The notes beneath the pieces were generated by a model, which searched no databases, was not told the DNA's origin, and worked only from the letters and a program-made list of their open reading frames with translations. Of a stretch of DNA of 64,000 bases, positions 63,260 through 64,000 are shown piece after piece. The DNA is taken from the NCBI GenBank assembly GCA_007922305.1, contig ML677348.1:18894699-18958698 (forward strand). The letters are read 5' to 3'. Source of the DNA: Dermatemys mawii (Eukaryota > Chordata > Testudines > Dermatemydidae). How positions within the stretch are numbered: the first letter of the stretch is position 1; each line of letters begins with the position of its first letter. The translations under genes were made by a program, and so were the position numbers.

Positions 63260-64000
63260 ATAAACAGGAGGAAGAGAATGAAATTAAGCTAATTGGGCTA
63301 ATTTAGCTACAACTATTCAGGAAAAAGATCTTGGAGTCATCATGGATAGTTCTCTGAAGATGTCTATGCAGTGTGCAGAGGCAGTCAAAAAAGCAAACAG
63401 GATGTTAGGAATCATTAACAAAGGGATAGAAAATAAGATGGAGAATATCTTATTGCCCTTATATAAATCCATGGTGCGCCCACATCTTGACTACTGTGTA
63501 CAGATGTGGTCTCCTCATCTCAAAAAGGATATAATGGCATTAGAAAAGGTTCAGAGAAGGGCAACTAAAATGATTAGGGGATTGGAATGAGTCCCATATG
63601 AGGAGAGATTAAAGAGGCTAGGACTTTTTAGCTTGGAAAAGAGGAGACTAAGGGGGGATATGATAGAGGTATATAAAATTATGAGTGGTGTGGAGAAAGT
63701 GAATAAGGACAAGTTATTTACTTGTTCTCATAATAGCAGAACTAGGGGCCACCAAATGAAATTAGTGGGCAGCAGGTTTAAAACAAATAAAAGGAAGTTC
63801 TTCACACAGCGCACAGTCAACCTGTGGAACTCCTTGCCTGAAGAGGCTGTGAAGGCTAGGACTATAACAGGGTTTAAAAGAGAACTGGATAAATTCATGG
63901 AGGTTAAGTCCATTAATGGCTATTAGCCAGGCTGGGTAAGGAATGGTGTCCCTAGCCTCTGTTTGTCAGAGGGGGGTGATGGATGGCAGGAGAGAGATAA
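63260..64000 (+). mobile_element. CR1 LINE ORF2 C-terminus, best-preserved copy, cut by window edge
   Basis: Frame +3 is open from about 63,285 to the stop after 63,924 with a single internal TGA at 63,588-63,590. It encodes EKDLGVIMDSSLKMSMQ, then ANRMLGIINKGIENKMENIL, MVRPHLDYCVQMWSPH, KVQRRATKMIRGLE, [stop], [20 protein letters not shown] and [12 protein letters not shown]. These are the terminal blocks of CR1 ORF2, beyond the RT catalytic motifs. The 3' UTR begins with GGCTATTAGCCAGGCTGGG and continues out of the window. It is 5'-truncated, as CR1 usually is, and young relative to the others by its intact frame. Confidence 0.95.

Noticed and set aside
1..64000. CRISPR arrays, operons, phage, plasmid or biosynthetic clusters
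   Set aside because: No regularly spaced repeats, no tight same-strand gene runs, and all recognisable content is of vertebrate transposon type.

Overview
The window is vertebrate genomic DNA from a turtle, most likely a cryptodire. It holds a tRNA-derived SINE whose 3' tail matches the end of a CR1 LINE (the tortoise Pol III/SINE architecture), at least a dozen CR1 fragments in both orientations, hAT- and Harbinger-type MITEs, a Penelope-type palindrome, Gypsy remnants and TGTGAC...CACA solo LTRs. The DNA is AT-rich apart from GC-rich transposon bodies. No bacterial, viral or organellar gene organisation is present.

I find no convincing host protein-coding gene, rRNA or free-standing tRNA gene. 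The open frames are short, overlap on both strands, and either lie inside repeats or match nothing I recognise. The only recognisable protein similarity is to retroelement enzymes: CR1 reverse transcriptase and ORF2 C-terminus at about 9.84-10.01, 33.96-35.05, 45.48-47.40, 48.69-49.1, 57.65-57.83, 59.99-60.33 and 63.28-64.0 kb, and Gypsy RNase H/integrase on the minus strand at about 42.65-45.47 kb. The window is best read as an intergenic or intronic gene desert. One possible short exon (55,802-55,937) and several unique blocks that could be conserved non-coding DNA are flagged at low confidence.

Layout. 0-8.8 kb: a MIR, a palindromic MITE, a TA-flanked transposon carrying a Penelope-type palindrome, a minus-strand CR1 and an L2-like stretch. 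8.8-10.2 kb: a three-level nest (MITE split by CR1, CR1 split by a small TA MITE). 12-18.3 kb: hAT MITEs with exact 8-bp duplications and other MITE ends. 18.3-29 kb: mostly unique sequence with a striking 30-bp-arm perfect hairpin and a Harbinger-type MITE. 29-31.3 kb: a cluster of abutting MITEs. 33.9-35.1 kb: a CR1 interrupted by a GCTGC-rich element. 42.6-47.8 kb: a retroelement mosaic, with Gypsy split by a TA transposon next to CR1 split by a hAT foldback. 48-48.4 kb: a GC-rich giant palindrome. 51.4-51.8 kb: nested palindromic MITEs. 53.8-61.7 kb: LTRs, the SINE and old CR1. 61.9-64 kb: a MITE and the best-preserved CR1, running off the right edge.

The parts do not form a pathway. The biology is layered transposition, and the insertion order can be read from target-site duplications and from which element interrupts which. 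Boundaries without an explicit duplication are approximate (about 10-30 bp).
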